From contig SUGL01000027.1 in NCBI GenBank assembly GCA_004963905.1, positions 1 to 64,000 on the forward strand: a stretch of 64,000 nucleotides of DNA. The letters run 5' to 3'. The DNA comes from Mesorhizobium sp. (GTDB taxonomy: Bacteria; Pseudomonadota; Alphaproteobacteria; Rhizobiales; Rhizobiaceae). Position 1 is the stretch's first letter, and every line of letters begins with the position of its first letter. A program made the position numbers and the translations under genes. The notes under the pieces are model-generated. The model searched no databases and was not told the DNA's origin. It worked only from the letters and a program-made list of their open reading frames with translations. Of this stretch, positions 55,090-63,308 are shown piece by piece.

Positions 55090-55770
55090 ATGACCAAGAG
55101 ATCGATTTTGTGCTTTGGAGATTCGCTGACCTGGGGATGGATCCCGGTCATGGAGGGATCGCCGACACATCGCTACGCCTATCAGGACCGCTGGACGGGT
55201 GCGATGGCTTCGCATCTTGGCGACGGATACCATGTGATCGAGGAAGGCTTGAGCGCCCGCACCACCAGCCTCGACGATCCCAACGATCCGCGCCTCAACG
55301 GCAGCGCCTATCTGCCCTCGGCCATCGCCAGCCACCTGCCGCTCGATCTCGTCATCGTCATGCTCGGTACCAACGACACCAAGTCGTTCTTCCGCCGCAC
55401 ACCCTATGAGATCGCCAACGGCATGGCCAAGCTCGTCGGCCAGATCCTCACCAGCGCCGGCGGCGTCGGCACGCCTTATCCGGCGCCGCAAGCGCTGGTG
55501 GTCGCGCCGCCGCCGCTGACCCCGATGCCTCATCCCTTCTTCCAGGGCATGTTCGCTGGCGGCCACGAGAAGACCGCCGCGCTCGCGGCCGAGTATCGCG
55601 CCATGGCCGATTTCATGAAGGTCGATTTCCTCGACGCCGGGGATTTCATCACCACCGACGGCTGCGACGGCATCCACTTCACTGCTGAGAACAACCACGA
55701 CCTCGGCAAGGCGATAGCCGCCAAGGTCCAGGAGATATTCGCGCGCCGGTCCGATCGCAAGGTTGCTTGA
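55090..55770 (+). CDS. SGNH/GDSL hydrolase (esterase), copy 2
   Basis: The 226-residue cytosolic protein shows CFGDSLTWGW (Ser nucleophile), EEGLSARTT, GTND, and the C-terminal pair in DGCDGIHFT (Asp, His). The start follows TTGGAGAC. It is the last gene of the ribose-type ABC operon and a paralog of the esterase at 49388. It likely de-esterifies what the importer brings in. A terminator follows. Confidence 0.92.
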   Translation: MTKRSILCFGDSLTWGWIPVMEGSPTHRYAYQDRWTGAMASHLGDGYHVIEEGLSARTTSLDDPNDPRLNGSAYLPSAIASHLPLDLVIVMLGTNDTKSFFRRTPYEIANGMAKLVGQILTSAGGVGTPYPAPQALVVAPPPLTPMPHPFFQGMFAGGHEKTAALAAEYRAMADFMKVDFLDAGDFITTDGCDGIHFTAENNHDLGKAIAAKVQEIFARRSDRKVA

Positions 55771-56218
55771 GGGCGGAGTGTTTTTGCCGCGTATCGGCCC
55801 CTCCAGACCGATGCGCCGATTGCGGGACCGGCGCGGCACCGCCGGCCCGCATTTTTTCAACAGCCTGTTGATCGGAGACAGGTCGGGTCCGCGCCGACGG
55901 CGGACCGCAGTCCTGGCTGAAGGCGAACGAAGGAAGCGAGGACGAAATCCTTCCGTCGGCATGGAAGCGCGCCGACGTCTCGGACTGCCGATACCGTCGG
56001 ATGACGGTTCCTTCGGAACGTTGACGGGCCCCTAACTCGTTTGGATTAGCTGTCGCTAAATTATTGCATTGACGAACGTGTCCAATCGAAGCGCGATGCC
56101 AGCCATGCCGTATGCTCCCTTGGCACGCGGCAGAGGCCCTGGTGGACCCACCCAACAGTACAGCACCGGGTCGGGCTGGCTCGCGTCTTGTGGAAGCAGG
56201 CGCGAGCCAGTTTGGCAA
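55771..56218. other. Intergenic region without protein gene
   Basis: After the terminator at 55821 I see no credible coding sequence. Composition stays GC-rich to 56030, then a short AT-rich patch (TAAATTATTGCATTGACGAA near 56060). A perfect hairpin, CTGGCTCGCG/CGCGAGCCAG, lies at 56176-56210, just beyond the end of the candidate small RNA. Confidence 0.5.
55821..55857 (+). terminator. Intrinsic terminator after SGNH hydrolase
   Basis: TGCGGG-A-CCGGCG and CGCCGGCCCGCA form a stem with one bulged base, followed by TTTTTT. It ends the ribose-type ABC operon. Confidence 0.85.
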
Positions 56219-56335
56219 CAAAAAAGCCCACCAGCAAAGCTGGGGGCAGCTTTTGGGGTAAATAGTTGGCCAGCCTGCGCAAAGGGGAGGAGCGCAGGCT
56301 GGCGCTAGAGAATACCTTGACGAGGAAGAATGTTC
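56219..56335 (-). ncRNA. Candidate small RNA with anti-Shine-Dalgarno loop
   Basis: On the minus strand, GCCAGCCTGCGC and GCGCAGGCTGGC form a perfect 12-bp stem (56269-56303) around the loop TCCTCCCCTTT, complementary to ribosome-binding sites. About 20 nt later GCCCCCAGC-TTT-GCTGGTGGGC followed by TTTTTT (56220-56247) is an intrinsic terminator. No ORF fits. This resembles the alpha-r14/CuckooRNA-type RNAs of rhizobia as I remember them. The 5' end is not defined. It lies downstream of tRNA-Arg on the same strand. Confidence 0.5.
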
Positions 56336-56498
56336 CCTACCTCTTTCGAGTGAGCCCTCGCCTCATCCAAATGGCCGTGAACAAAAAACATTAGCGGTCA
56401 CTCATGGCGGAACGTGGCGCGAACGAAAGAGAACCTTGCGGGCGACGTGCCCACGGCGCGGCACGCTGGCGAAACGGCATCCAACCCATTTGAAAGAT

Positions 56499-56575
56499 TG
56501 GTGATCCCGACAGGAATCGAACCTGTGACCTACAGATTAGGAATCTGCCGCTCTATCCTACTGAGCTACGGGACC
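56499..56575 (-). tRNA. tRNA-Arg (anticodon CCU)
   Basis: On the minus strand a 77-nt cloverleaf is readable. The acceptor stem is GGTCCCG/CGGGATC with one G-T pair, the D arm is GCTC...GAGC, the anticodon stem is CAGA/TCTG with loop TTCCTAA giving anticodon CCT, and the T arm is CAGG-TTCGAAT-CCTG. The CCA end is encoded. It decodes AGG. Confidence 0.97.
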
Positions 56576-56705
56576 ACGCGGCCAGACACATAGCCGCTTC
56601 GGGCCGGTTCGCCAAGAGGTGATGCTGTCCGGTCGCGCGGCGCCTTGCCAAGCGACGTCAGCCAGGCGGGGCGGCGAGGCGAACGCTCGCTGCCGCAAAA
56701 GGCGG

Positions 56706-57869
56706 TCAGGCGGCCAGCGCCGTCTCCGCCAGCCTCACCCAGTAGCTCATGCCGTGCGGGATGACCTCGTCGTTGAAGTCGTAGGCCGGATGGTGGAGGC
56801 CGGCCGAGTCGCCGTTGCCGATGAAGATGAAGGCGCCGGGGCGCGCTTCCAGCATATAGGAAAAGTCCTCGCCGCCCATCACCGGCTGGATGGCGCGGTG
56901 GACATGGGCGTCGCCGGCGACGTCGGCGGCGATATCGCTGGCGAAGACCGTTTCTTCCGGATGGTTGAACGTGACCGGATAGTTGGCGTCGTAGTCGACC
57001 TCGATCGTCGCGCCGAAGGCCGCCGCAAGGCCCGCGCAGATGGCGCGAATACGCTCTTCCGCCTTCCTGGCCACTTCTTTCTTCAGCGTGCGCACGGTGC
57101 CGGCGATCTCGGCTTTCTCCGGAATGACGTTGTAGGCATCGCCGGCGTGGAATTTGGTCACCGACACCACGACGGCCTCGACCGGATCGGTGCTGCGCGA
57201 GGCGATGGTCTGCAGCGCGCTCACCAGCTGGCTGGTGATGACGATCGGGTCGATGGTGCCGTGCGGCATGGCAGCGTGGCCGCCATGCCCCTTGACCGTG
57301 ATGGTGAATTCGGCGGTCGCGGCCATGATCGGGCCGGGCTTGATGGCGAATTCGCCTACGGGCAGGCCGGGCATGTTATGCATGCCGAACACCTTCGAGA
57401 TGCCGAAGCGCTCCATCATGCCGTCCTTGACCATCTCGTTGCCGCCCCCGCCGCCTTCCTCGGCCGGCTGGAAGATCACCGCCACGGAGCCGGCGAAATT
57501 GCGCGTCTCGGCGAGATATTTGGCGGCGCCGAGCAGCATGGCCGTGTGGCCGTCGTGACCGCAGGCATGCATCTTGCCGGCAACGGTCGACGCATAGGGC
57601 TTGCCGGTGATCTCGTTGATGGGCAACGCGTCCATGTCGGCGCGCAGCCCGATGGTCGGACCTTCGCCCTTGCGGCCGTGAATGATGCCGACGACGCCAG
57701 TCTTGCCAAGCCCCGTCACAACCTCGTCGCAGCCGAAGGCCTTCAGCTTGTCGGTGACGAAAGCGGCGGTCTGGAAGACGTCGAAGTTCAGTTCCGGCGT
57801 CTGGTGCAGATGGCGTCGCCAGCCGGCGACTTCTTCCTGCATTTCCGCGGCACGGTTGAGAATCGGCAT
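56706..57869 (-). CDS. M20 amidohydrolase (hippurate hydrolase-like)
   Basis: The 387-residue protein has metal ligands in MHACGHDGHTAML (Cys, His), PAEEGGGG (Glu) and FGMHNMPG (His), plus a dimerisation domain with GHGGHAAMPHGTIDP and a C-terminal VMGGEDFSYML. These are hallmarks of the M20D amidohydrolases, which remove acyl groups from amino acids or cleave hippurate and related amides. The substrate is unknown. Met37 of a longer ORF is chosen as start (MPILNRAAEM), since the upstream part is unlike the family. Confidence 0.92.
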   Translation of the reverse strand: MPILNRAAEMQEEVAGWRRHLHQTPELNFDVFQTAAFVTDKLKAFGCDEVVTGLGKTGVVGIIHGRKGEGPTIGLRADMDALPINEITGKPYASTVAGKMHACGHDGHTAMLLGAAKYLAETRNFAGSVAVIFQPAEEGGGGGNEMVKDGMMERFGISKVFGMHNMPGLPVGEFAIKPGPIMAATAEFTITVKGHGGHAAMPHGTIDPIVITSQLVSALQTIASRSTDPVEAVVVSVTKFHAGDAYNVIPEKAEIAGTVRTLKKEVARKAEERIRAICAGLAAAFGATIEVDYDANYPVTFNHPEETVFASDIAADVAGDAHVHRAIQPVMGGEDFSYMLEARPGAFIFIGNGDSAGLHHPAYDFNDEVIPHGMSYWVRLAETALAA

Positions 57870-58085
57870 AGTCGGTCCATTTCTTTGTTGGGGCAGGCGA
57901 CTCAGGTCCGCTTGCTCAGCGATTGTGATTGCCTGGCGTTTTGCCATTTTGGCGTCACATAGGGTAAATAGCACCACATAGTGCGGTCCGGGGTCGAGGA
58001 TCGGTCCGCACCATGCTGGCCATCGCGTAACGAAATCTTACGGAGCCAGCGGCGATTACGGCAAGAGGCGATTTCGGAATAGATC

Positions 58086-59258
58086 ATGCGGCAAAGGCAT
58101 TTCCTCAACCTATTGCTTGCGGGGGCACTGGCGCTACCGATGTTTTGCGGCGCGGCGCGCGCCAATCCGGTCGTGCTGTTCGACCTGAAGAGCGGCAAGG
58201 TGCTCGAGCATCAGGATGCCTTCAAGCGCTGGTATCCGGCCTCGCTCAGCAAACTGATGACGGCCTATGTCACGTTCCGGGCGATCGCCGCCGGCGAGGT
58301 GGCGCTCGATTCGCCGGTCAAGGTGACGAAGCATTCGGCCGGCGAGCCGCCGAGCAAGATGGGCTTCAAGCCGGGTTCGGTGATGCGGCTCGACAACGCG
58401 CTGAAGATGATGCTGGTCAAATCGGCCAACGACATCGCCATGGCGGTCGGCGAGAACATCGGCGGGTCGCAGGCGGCCTTCGCCGACCGCATGAATGCCG
58501 AGGCCGCCAGGCTCGGCATGGTCGGAACGCATTTCGTCAATCCGAACGGTCTCTATTCGCCGGACCAGTACACGACCGCGCGCGACCTCGCCGTGCTGGT
58601 GACGGCGCTCCGCAATGACTTTCCACAATATGCGCCGTGGTTTTCCATCGAGGGGCTCGCCGTCGGCAAGAAGGCGATCCCGAACTACAATCTGCTCATC
58701 GGCCGCTATCCCGGCGCCGACGGCATGAAGACCGGTTTCGTCTGTTCGTCGGGCTTCAACATGATCGGCTCGGCGACGCGCAATGGCCGCACGCTGGTCG
58801 CCGTGGTGCTCGGCGAGAAATCCGCCATCAGCCGCGCCGAAACGGCGGCGAAACTGCTCGACCAGGGTTTTGACACACCGGCGGCGGGCTCGACGACGCT
58901 TGCGGCGCTCAAGCCCTATGGCGACACGCTGTCGCCCAACGACCTGCATGACGAGATCTGCAAGAAGAAGCCGAAGGACGAGCAGTCCGAGGCCGCGCCC
59001 ACCGTGGAAGCCAAGGACAAGCCGAAATCACCCTATCAGGTGAAGCTCGACCATCCGACGCTGATCGCGGTCGGCCTTGGCGGCGCGACCGGACCGGCGC
59101 CCAAGGCTTTCGTCGACCAGACCGACCAGAATTACGCCGACGTGCCGCTGCCGACCTGGCGGCCCGACATGCCGCTGCCGGACGGTGCCGCGCCCGCGTC
59201 GACCCCGACGGCCGCCGCCGCCGCGCAGGGCGACCAGCCGGCCAAGGCCGCCAACTAA
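58086..59258 (+). CDS. D-alanyl-D-alanine carboxypeptidase (PBP5/6 type)
   Basis: The 390-residue precursor has a signal peptide (cleavage near ARA-NP, residue 26) and the penicillin-binding motifs SLSK (Ser53, Lys56), SAN (KSANDIAMAVG) and KTG (GMKTGFVC). It trims the terminal D-Ala from peptidoglycan stem peptides. The C-terminal third is Pro/Ala/Lys-rich (about 300-390) rather than ending in the amphipathic anchor of enteric PBP5, so membrane association is uncertain. Confidence 0.94.
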   Translation: MRQRHFLNLLLAGALALPMFCGAARANPVVLFDLKSGKVLEHQDAFKRWYPASLSKLMTAYVTFRAIAAGEVALDSPVKVTKHSAGEPPSKMGFKPGSVMRLDNALKMMLVKSANDIAMAVGENIGGSQAAFADRMNAEAARLGMVGTHFVNPNGLYSPDQYTTARDLAVLVTALRNDFPQYAPWFSIEGLAVGKKAIPNYNLLIGRYPGADGMKTGFVCSSGFNMIGSATRNGRTLVAVVLGEKSAISRAETAAKLLDQGFDTPAAGSTTLAALKPYGDTLSPNDLHDEICKKKPKDEQSEAAPTVEAKDKPKSPYQVKLDHPTLIAVGLGGATGPAPKAFVDQTDQNYADVPLPTWRPDMPLPDGAAPASTPTAAAAAQGDQPAKAAN

Positions 59259-59273
59259 CGGGTGAGGGAGCAG

Positions 59274-60380
59274 ATGAGCGGCTTTCCCATTCCCGTCTCG
59301 GTGCTCACCGGCTTTCTCGGCGCCGGCAAGACGACGCTGCTCAACCGGCTGCTCAAGGATCCGCAGCTTGCCGACACGGCGGTCATCATCAACGAGTTCG
59401 GCGAAGTGGCGATCGACCACCTGCTGGTCGAGCAGGCCTCCGACGGCATCATCCAGCTTTCCGACGGCTGCCTCTGCTGCACCGTGCGCGGCGACCTCGT
59501 CGATACGCTGGCCGATCTCGTCGACCGGCTGCAGACCGGCCGTATCGCCAGGCTTGCCCGCGTCGTGATCGAAACCACCGGACTTGCCGACCCCGCGCCG
59601 GTGCTGCAGTCGATCATGGCGCATCCGGCGCTGGTGGAGGCTTTCCGGCTCGACGGCGTCGTCACGCTGGTCGATGCCGTCAACGGCGAGGCCGCGTTCG
59701 ATGGCCATGTCGAGGCGGTGAAGCAGGCCGCGGTCGCCGACCGCATCGTGCTCACCAAGACCGACCTTGCCGATGCGAACGATGTCGAGGCGTTGCGGGC
59801 GAGGCTCAGGCAGATCAATCCGGGCGCGGTGCTGCTCGACGTCAATGATCCCGCTACGGGTGCTGCGTCCCTGTTCAATTGCGGCCTCTACAATCCCGAA
59901 ACCAAGAGTGCCGACGTGCGGCGCTGGCTCGGCGAAGAGGCCGCGCACGATCACGATCATCATCACCACGATGATGATGACCATGATCATCATCACCACG
60001 ACCACCGCCATGACAGCCGCGTGCGCTCCCACGCGCTCATCCACGACGGACCGGTGCCGTTCTCGGCGATCGAGATGTTCCTCGATCTCTTACGCTCGAC
60101 GCACGGCGAGAAGCTGCTGCGCATGAAGGGCGTCATCGAACTCGCGGAAGATCCGTCACGGCCGTTGGTGATCCACGGCGTGCAGAAGATCCTGCATCCG
60201 CCAGCAAGGCTGCCGGCATGGCCGGATGGCCAGCGCGGTACCCGGCTGGTGCTGATCACGCTCGATATGCCGCAAGACTATATCCAGCGGCTGTTTTCCG
60301 CCTTCACCAACAAGCCGTCTATCGACACGCCCGACCGGGCGGCGCTCGAAGCCAATCCGCTGGCGATCGCCGGGCTGTAG
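59274..60380 (+). CDS. CobW/COG0523-family GTPase, His-rich metal chaperone
   Basis: The 368-residue protein has a Walker A GFLGAGKTT (13-21), the metal-binding CLCC (Cys66, Cys68, Cys69), GTPase motifs ETTGLADP and TKTD, and a CobW C-terminal domain. A His/Asp-rich stretch at about 225-247 (HDHDHHHHDDDD and more) can bind zinc, cobalt or nickel. It probably delivers metal to client enzymes. The start follows GAGGGAG. No Zur box or metal transporter is seen nearby, so the metal is uncertain. Confidence 0.92.
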   Translation: MSGFPIPVSVLTGFLGAGKTTLLNRLLKDPQLADTAVIINEFGEVAIDHLLVEQASDGIIQLSDGCLCCTVRGDLVDTLADLVDRLQTGRIARLARVVIETTGLADPAPVLQSIMAHPALVEAFRLDGVVTLVDAVNGEAAFDGHVEAVKQAAVADRIVLTKTDLADANDVEALRARLRQINPGAVLLDVNDPATGAASLFNCGLYNPETKSADVRRWLGEEAAHDHDHHHHDDDDHDHHHHDHRHDSRVRSHALIHDGPVPFSAIEMFLDLLRSTHGEKLLRMKGVIELAEDPSRPLVIHGVQKILHPPARLPAWPDGQRGTRLVLITLDMPQDYIQRLFSAFTNKPSIDTPDRAALEANPLAIAGL

Positions 60381-60399
60381 ACTAAGGAAGCAGGCAGGT

Positions 60400-60639
60400 T
60401 CAGGCCGCGCCGCCGCGCTCGACCAGGAAGCGATGGCCGCCGGCAACCGCGGCCGTCTCGACCAGCCGATGGCCGGCATCGGCGCAGAAGGCCGGAATGT
60501 CGATCACGGCCAGCGGGTCGGTGGTTTCGAGCCACAGACGGCTGCCGGGACGCATCGCGGCAAGGCGCTTGCGGGCCTTGAGCACCGGCAGCGGGCAGTT
60601 CAGGCCCTTGAGATCGTAAGTGACGGCGTGCTTTGCCAA
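60400..60639 (-). CDS. TusA/SirA-like sulfur-carrier protein
   Basis: The 79-residue protein has the full TusA-like fold length and the CPxP motif in LNCPLPVLKARKRL, with the persulfide-bearing Cys15. It transfers sulfur in tRNA thiolation or cofactor synthesis. It is 11 nt downstream of the lipoprotein L,D-transpeptidase gene on the same strand and converges with the CobW-type gene. Confidence 0.9.
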   Translation of the reverse strand: MAKHAVTYDLKGLNCPLPVLKARKRLAAMRPGSRLWLETTDPLAVIDIPAFCADAGHRLVETAAVAGGHRFLVERGGAA

Positions 60640-60650
60640 GCTAAAGGATC

Positions 60651-61943
60651 TCAGCCACCGAACATGCCGAGCAGCTTCTTCTTCAGCTTCGAGACCGTGC
60701 CCTCATCGGCGCTTGCCGCCTGTGTCTCAGCCGGCTGGGCCGGCGCCGCCTCGACGCCCGCGGTGGCCACCTGCTGCTGGGCTGCCTGCTTGGCGGCTTC
60801 CTTCTCGGCCAGAGCCTGCGCCTTGGCTTGCTCCTTGGCGGCCTTGGCCGCCTCGATCGCCGCCAGGCGCTGTTCCTCGGCCTTGCGCTTTGCCTCTTTC
60901 TCGGCGTCGAGCGCCGCCATCTTGCGGCCGAGCGGCGAATCGATGCGGCCCATGCGCACCGTCTCGGTCACCGAGCCGTCGGCATTCATCGACGGCGGGT
61001 CGATCGGCACCCGCTCGCCACGTGCGCGGCGCTTCGACCAGTCGGAAACGAGGCTGGCTTCCTTGATGCCGGCGATGGTCGGCTTGGGCGCCACCGAGCT
61101 CGACTTCACTGCCGAACTGAAGGCCGCGTCGTAGCTCTTCTCATAGTTGGCATAGGCCGTCTTCAGCGAGTCGGGCTGCGTCGTTGCCGGGCAGGGGCCG
61201 GTCGGGTCGAAGGTCGTGCCTTCGGGCGCCACCTGGTTGAAGACGTAGCGCTTCTCGCAGACGTCGACCTTGGGCGGCACCTTGGTGATCTCGAAATTGT
61301 CATAGCCGACCTTCAGCATCTTCCAGAACTCGTAGTTCGGGTCGTTGCGATAGCGCGCCATGTTGGCGGCGGTCATGCGGAACGGGAAGGCCTGGATCTG
61401 GAACTCGGTCTGGCCGCCCTGGAAGGCGTCACGGCCGAAGGCATAGATCTGCTCGATCTGCGCGTCGGTCATCGAATAGCAGCCGGAAGACGAACAGGCG
61501 CCATGCACCATCAGATTGGCGCCGGTGCGGCCGTTGGCGCGGTCATAGGCATTGGGGAAGCCGATGTTGAAGGACAGATGATAGTTCGAGCGCGGATTCA
61601 TCTGCGACGGACGCACCGTGTAGAAGCCTTCCGGCGCCTGGCGGTCGCCCTCGGTGTATTTGGGGCCGAGCTTGCCCGACCATTTGCAGATGTCGTAGGT
61701 GGCGACGAGATCGTAGCGGCCGTTGGTCTTGGCCTTCCAGATCTCCAGCTTGCCCTCTTCCTTGAAGATGCGCGCCATCACCGAGGAGGTGCGCACCATG
61801 CCTTTGGCCTTCATGTCGGCCAGAATCTTGTCCGGCAGCGGCTTGTTGGCCTCCGGCGCGAAATCCTTCATCGACGAATCATTGCAGCCGGCGACGCCTA
61901 TCGCGGCGATCAGGACTCCGGTGCGGGCAAGCTTGGCAAACAT
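60651..61943 (-). CDS. Lipoprotein L,D-transpeptidase-like protein (YafK type)
   Basis: The 430-residue protein has a lipobox (GVAGC, Cys20), so it should be anchored to a membrane. A YkuD-related catalytic domain (about 50-210) has MVHGACSSSGCYSM, with His148 and the nucleophile Cys155. The C-terminal 90 residues are Ala/Lys/Glu-rich and likely form a helix (EKEAKRKAEEQRLAAIEAAK), with a basic tail KLKKKLLGMFGG. YafK-type enzymes act on peptidoglycan or its links to lipoproteins. The domain reading is firm, the exact reaction is not. Confidence 0.9.
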   Translation of the reverse strand: MFAKLARTGVLIAAIGVAGCNDSSMKDFAPEANKPLPDKILADMKAKGMVRTSSVMARIFKEEGKLEIWKAKTNGRYDLVATYDICKWSGKLGPKYTEGDRQAPEGFYTVRPSQMNPRSNYHLSFNIGFPNAYDRANGRTGANLMVHGACSSSGCYSMTDAQIEQIYAFGRDAFQGGQTEFQIQAFPFRMTAANMARYRNDPNYEFWKMLKVGYDNFEITKVPPKVDVCEKRYVFNQVAPEGTTFDPTGPCPATTQPDSLKTAYANYEKSYDAAFSSAVKSSSVAPKPTIAGIKEASLVSDWSKRRARGERVPIDPPSMNADGSVTETVRMGRIDSPLGRKMAALDAEKEAKRKAEEQRLAAIEAAKAAKEQAKAQALAEKEAAKQAAQQQVATAGVEAAPAQPAETQAASADEGTVSKLKKKLLGMFGG

Positions 61944-62155
61944 CGATACGGCTATGTCTTTTCTCTCGGGTCAACGGCTTCGGCTTGGCCGGCCCCGCAG
62001 GCTGAACACCAATGGACCGTAAGCCCGTTAACCTTGAAAATTCCTTACCGCAAGCTTCGACGAACCCCTCACGGCGATTTTCATTGAGCCGAATCCAGCG
62101 GCATTTTTGTGGCGAAATTGTTCATTGCCGCCACAGTTTACCGCGGGCAGCCCGA
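61944..62155. other. Intergenic region upstream of lipoprotein gene
   Basis: This stretch holds the promoter side of the leftward lipoprotein gene and no credible ORF. The mosaic element begins at its right end. Confidence 0.5.
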
Positions 62156-62262
62156 TTAAAGCGCGTCGCGTTGAAACGGATTCAGGCGACGCGCTTCAAA
62201 TCCTTGTCTTGATGCATGTCTTGTCCCGAAACCGGTTCCCACTTTCGGGAGACATGCCTTAA
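62156..62262. repeat. Rhizobial intergenic mosaic element (RIME-like), intact
   Basis: Two hairpins are intact: GCGCGTCGC/GCGACGCGC (62161-62194) and GCATGTC...CCCGAAA...TTTCGGG...GACATGC (62214-62257), joined by AAATCCTTGTCTTGAT. It overlaps the accA stop codon by a few bases, so accA translation ends inside the repeat, which may also end its transcript. Confidence 0.88.
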
Positions 62263-63209
62263 AGGCTACGGCCCATCGCCAGATATTTCTCGCGGCGCTG
62301 TTCGCGGAAATCGATGTTGGCGCCGGCAAAGTCCTTCATCGTCTTGGCGATGAGGTCGCCGGTGGCGGCGATCACCTTTTCCGGTGCCCGCTGGGCGCCG
62401 CCCATCGGCTCGGGAACGATGGCGTCGATGATCTTCATCTCGAGAAGATCCTGGGCGGTGATCTTCATGCTCGTCGCCGCGTCCTTGGAGCGGGTGGTGT
62501 CGCGCCACAGGATCGAGGCGGCGCCCTCCGGTGAAATCACCGAATAGATGGCATGCTCCAGCATATAGACCCGGTTGGCGGTGGCGATGGCGATGGCGCC
62601 GCCCGAGCCGCCTTCGCCGATGACGACCGAGATCGACGGCACCTTGAGCGCCAGGCAGGCGGAGGTGGAGCGCGCGATGGCCTCGGCCTGGCCTCGCTCC
62701 TCGGCGCCGACGCCGGGATAGGCGCCGGCCGTGTCCACCAGCGTCAGAAGCGGGATCTTGAAACGGTCGGCAAGCTCCATCAGGCGCACCGCCTTGCGGT
62801 AGCCTTCCGGCCGCACCGAGCCGAAATTGTGCTTGATGCGGCTTGCCGTATCCGAGCCCTTCTCCTGGCCGATCACCGCCACCGGCTCGCCGCGGAAGCG
62901 GGCGAAGCCGCCGACGATCGCCTGGTCGTCGCCGAAATTGCGGTCGCCGGCCAAAGGCGTGAAATCGCTGAACAGGCCCTTGATGTAGTCGACGCAGTGC
63001 GGCCTGTCGGGATGGCGGGCGACTTGCACCTTCTGCCAGGGGGTGAGCGCCTTGTAGAGGTCGCGCAACGCATCGCGCGAACGCTTTTCCAGCCGGCTGA
63101 TCTCGTCGGCGACATCGACCGCCTCGCCGTTCTCCGCGAGCTTCTTCAGCTCAAGGATCTTGAGTTCCAGATCCTGCACCGGCTTTTCGAAATCGAGGTA
63201 ATTGTACAT
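62259..63209 (-). CDS. accA: Acetyl-CoA carboxylase carboxyltransferase subunit alpha
   Basis: The 316-residue protein starts at Met29 of the longer ORF (MYNYLDFEKPVQDLE), as usual for AccA. An N-terminal helical region is followed by the carboxyltransferase core with GDRNFGDDQAIVGGFARF, DTAGAYPGVGAEERGQAEAI and GEGGSGGAIAIA. With AccD it transfers the carboxyl group from biotin to acetyl-CoA in the first step of fatty-acid synthesis. The gene is downstream of xerD in the same direction, an order common in Rhizobiales. Confidence 0.96.
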   Translation of the reverse strand: MYNYLDFEKPVQDLELKILELKKLAENGEAVDVADEISRLEKRSRDALRDLYKALTPWQKVQVARHPDRPHCVDYIKGLFSDFTPLAGDRNFGDDQAIVGGFARFRGEPVAVIGQEKGSDTASRIKHNFGSVRPEGYRKAVRLMELADRFKIPLLTLVDTAGAYPGVGAEERGQAEAIARSTSACLALKVPSISVVIGEGGSGGAIAIATANRVYMLEHAIYSVISPEGAASILWRDTTRSKDAATSMKITAQDLLEMKIIDAIVPEPMGGAQRAPEKVIAATGDLIAKTMKDFAGANIDFREQRREKYLAMGRSL

Positions 63210-63308
63210 GCTTGGGCGGACCGATCCGTCGGAAGGCAATGGCTGGCGGAACCCTGGAAATGCTGGCTCCGGGCGGAGGAACGTCGCCCTCACATAGCGA
63301 TATGAGGC

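Noticed and set aside
55771..56498. tmRNA, 6S RNA, RNase P RNA or SRP RNA
   Set aside because: I looked for a tag-coding segment, the SRP GGAAG-type loop and RNase P core sequences and saw none. Only the hairpin/terminator pair on the minus strand fits an RNA gene.
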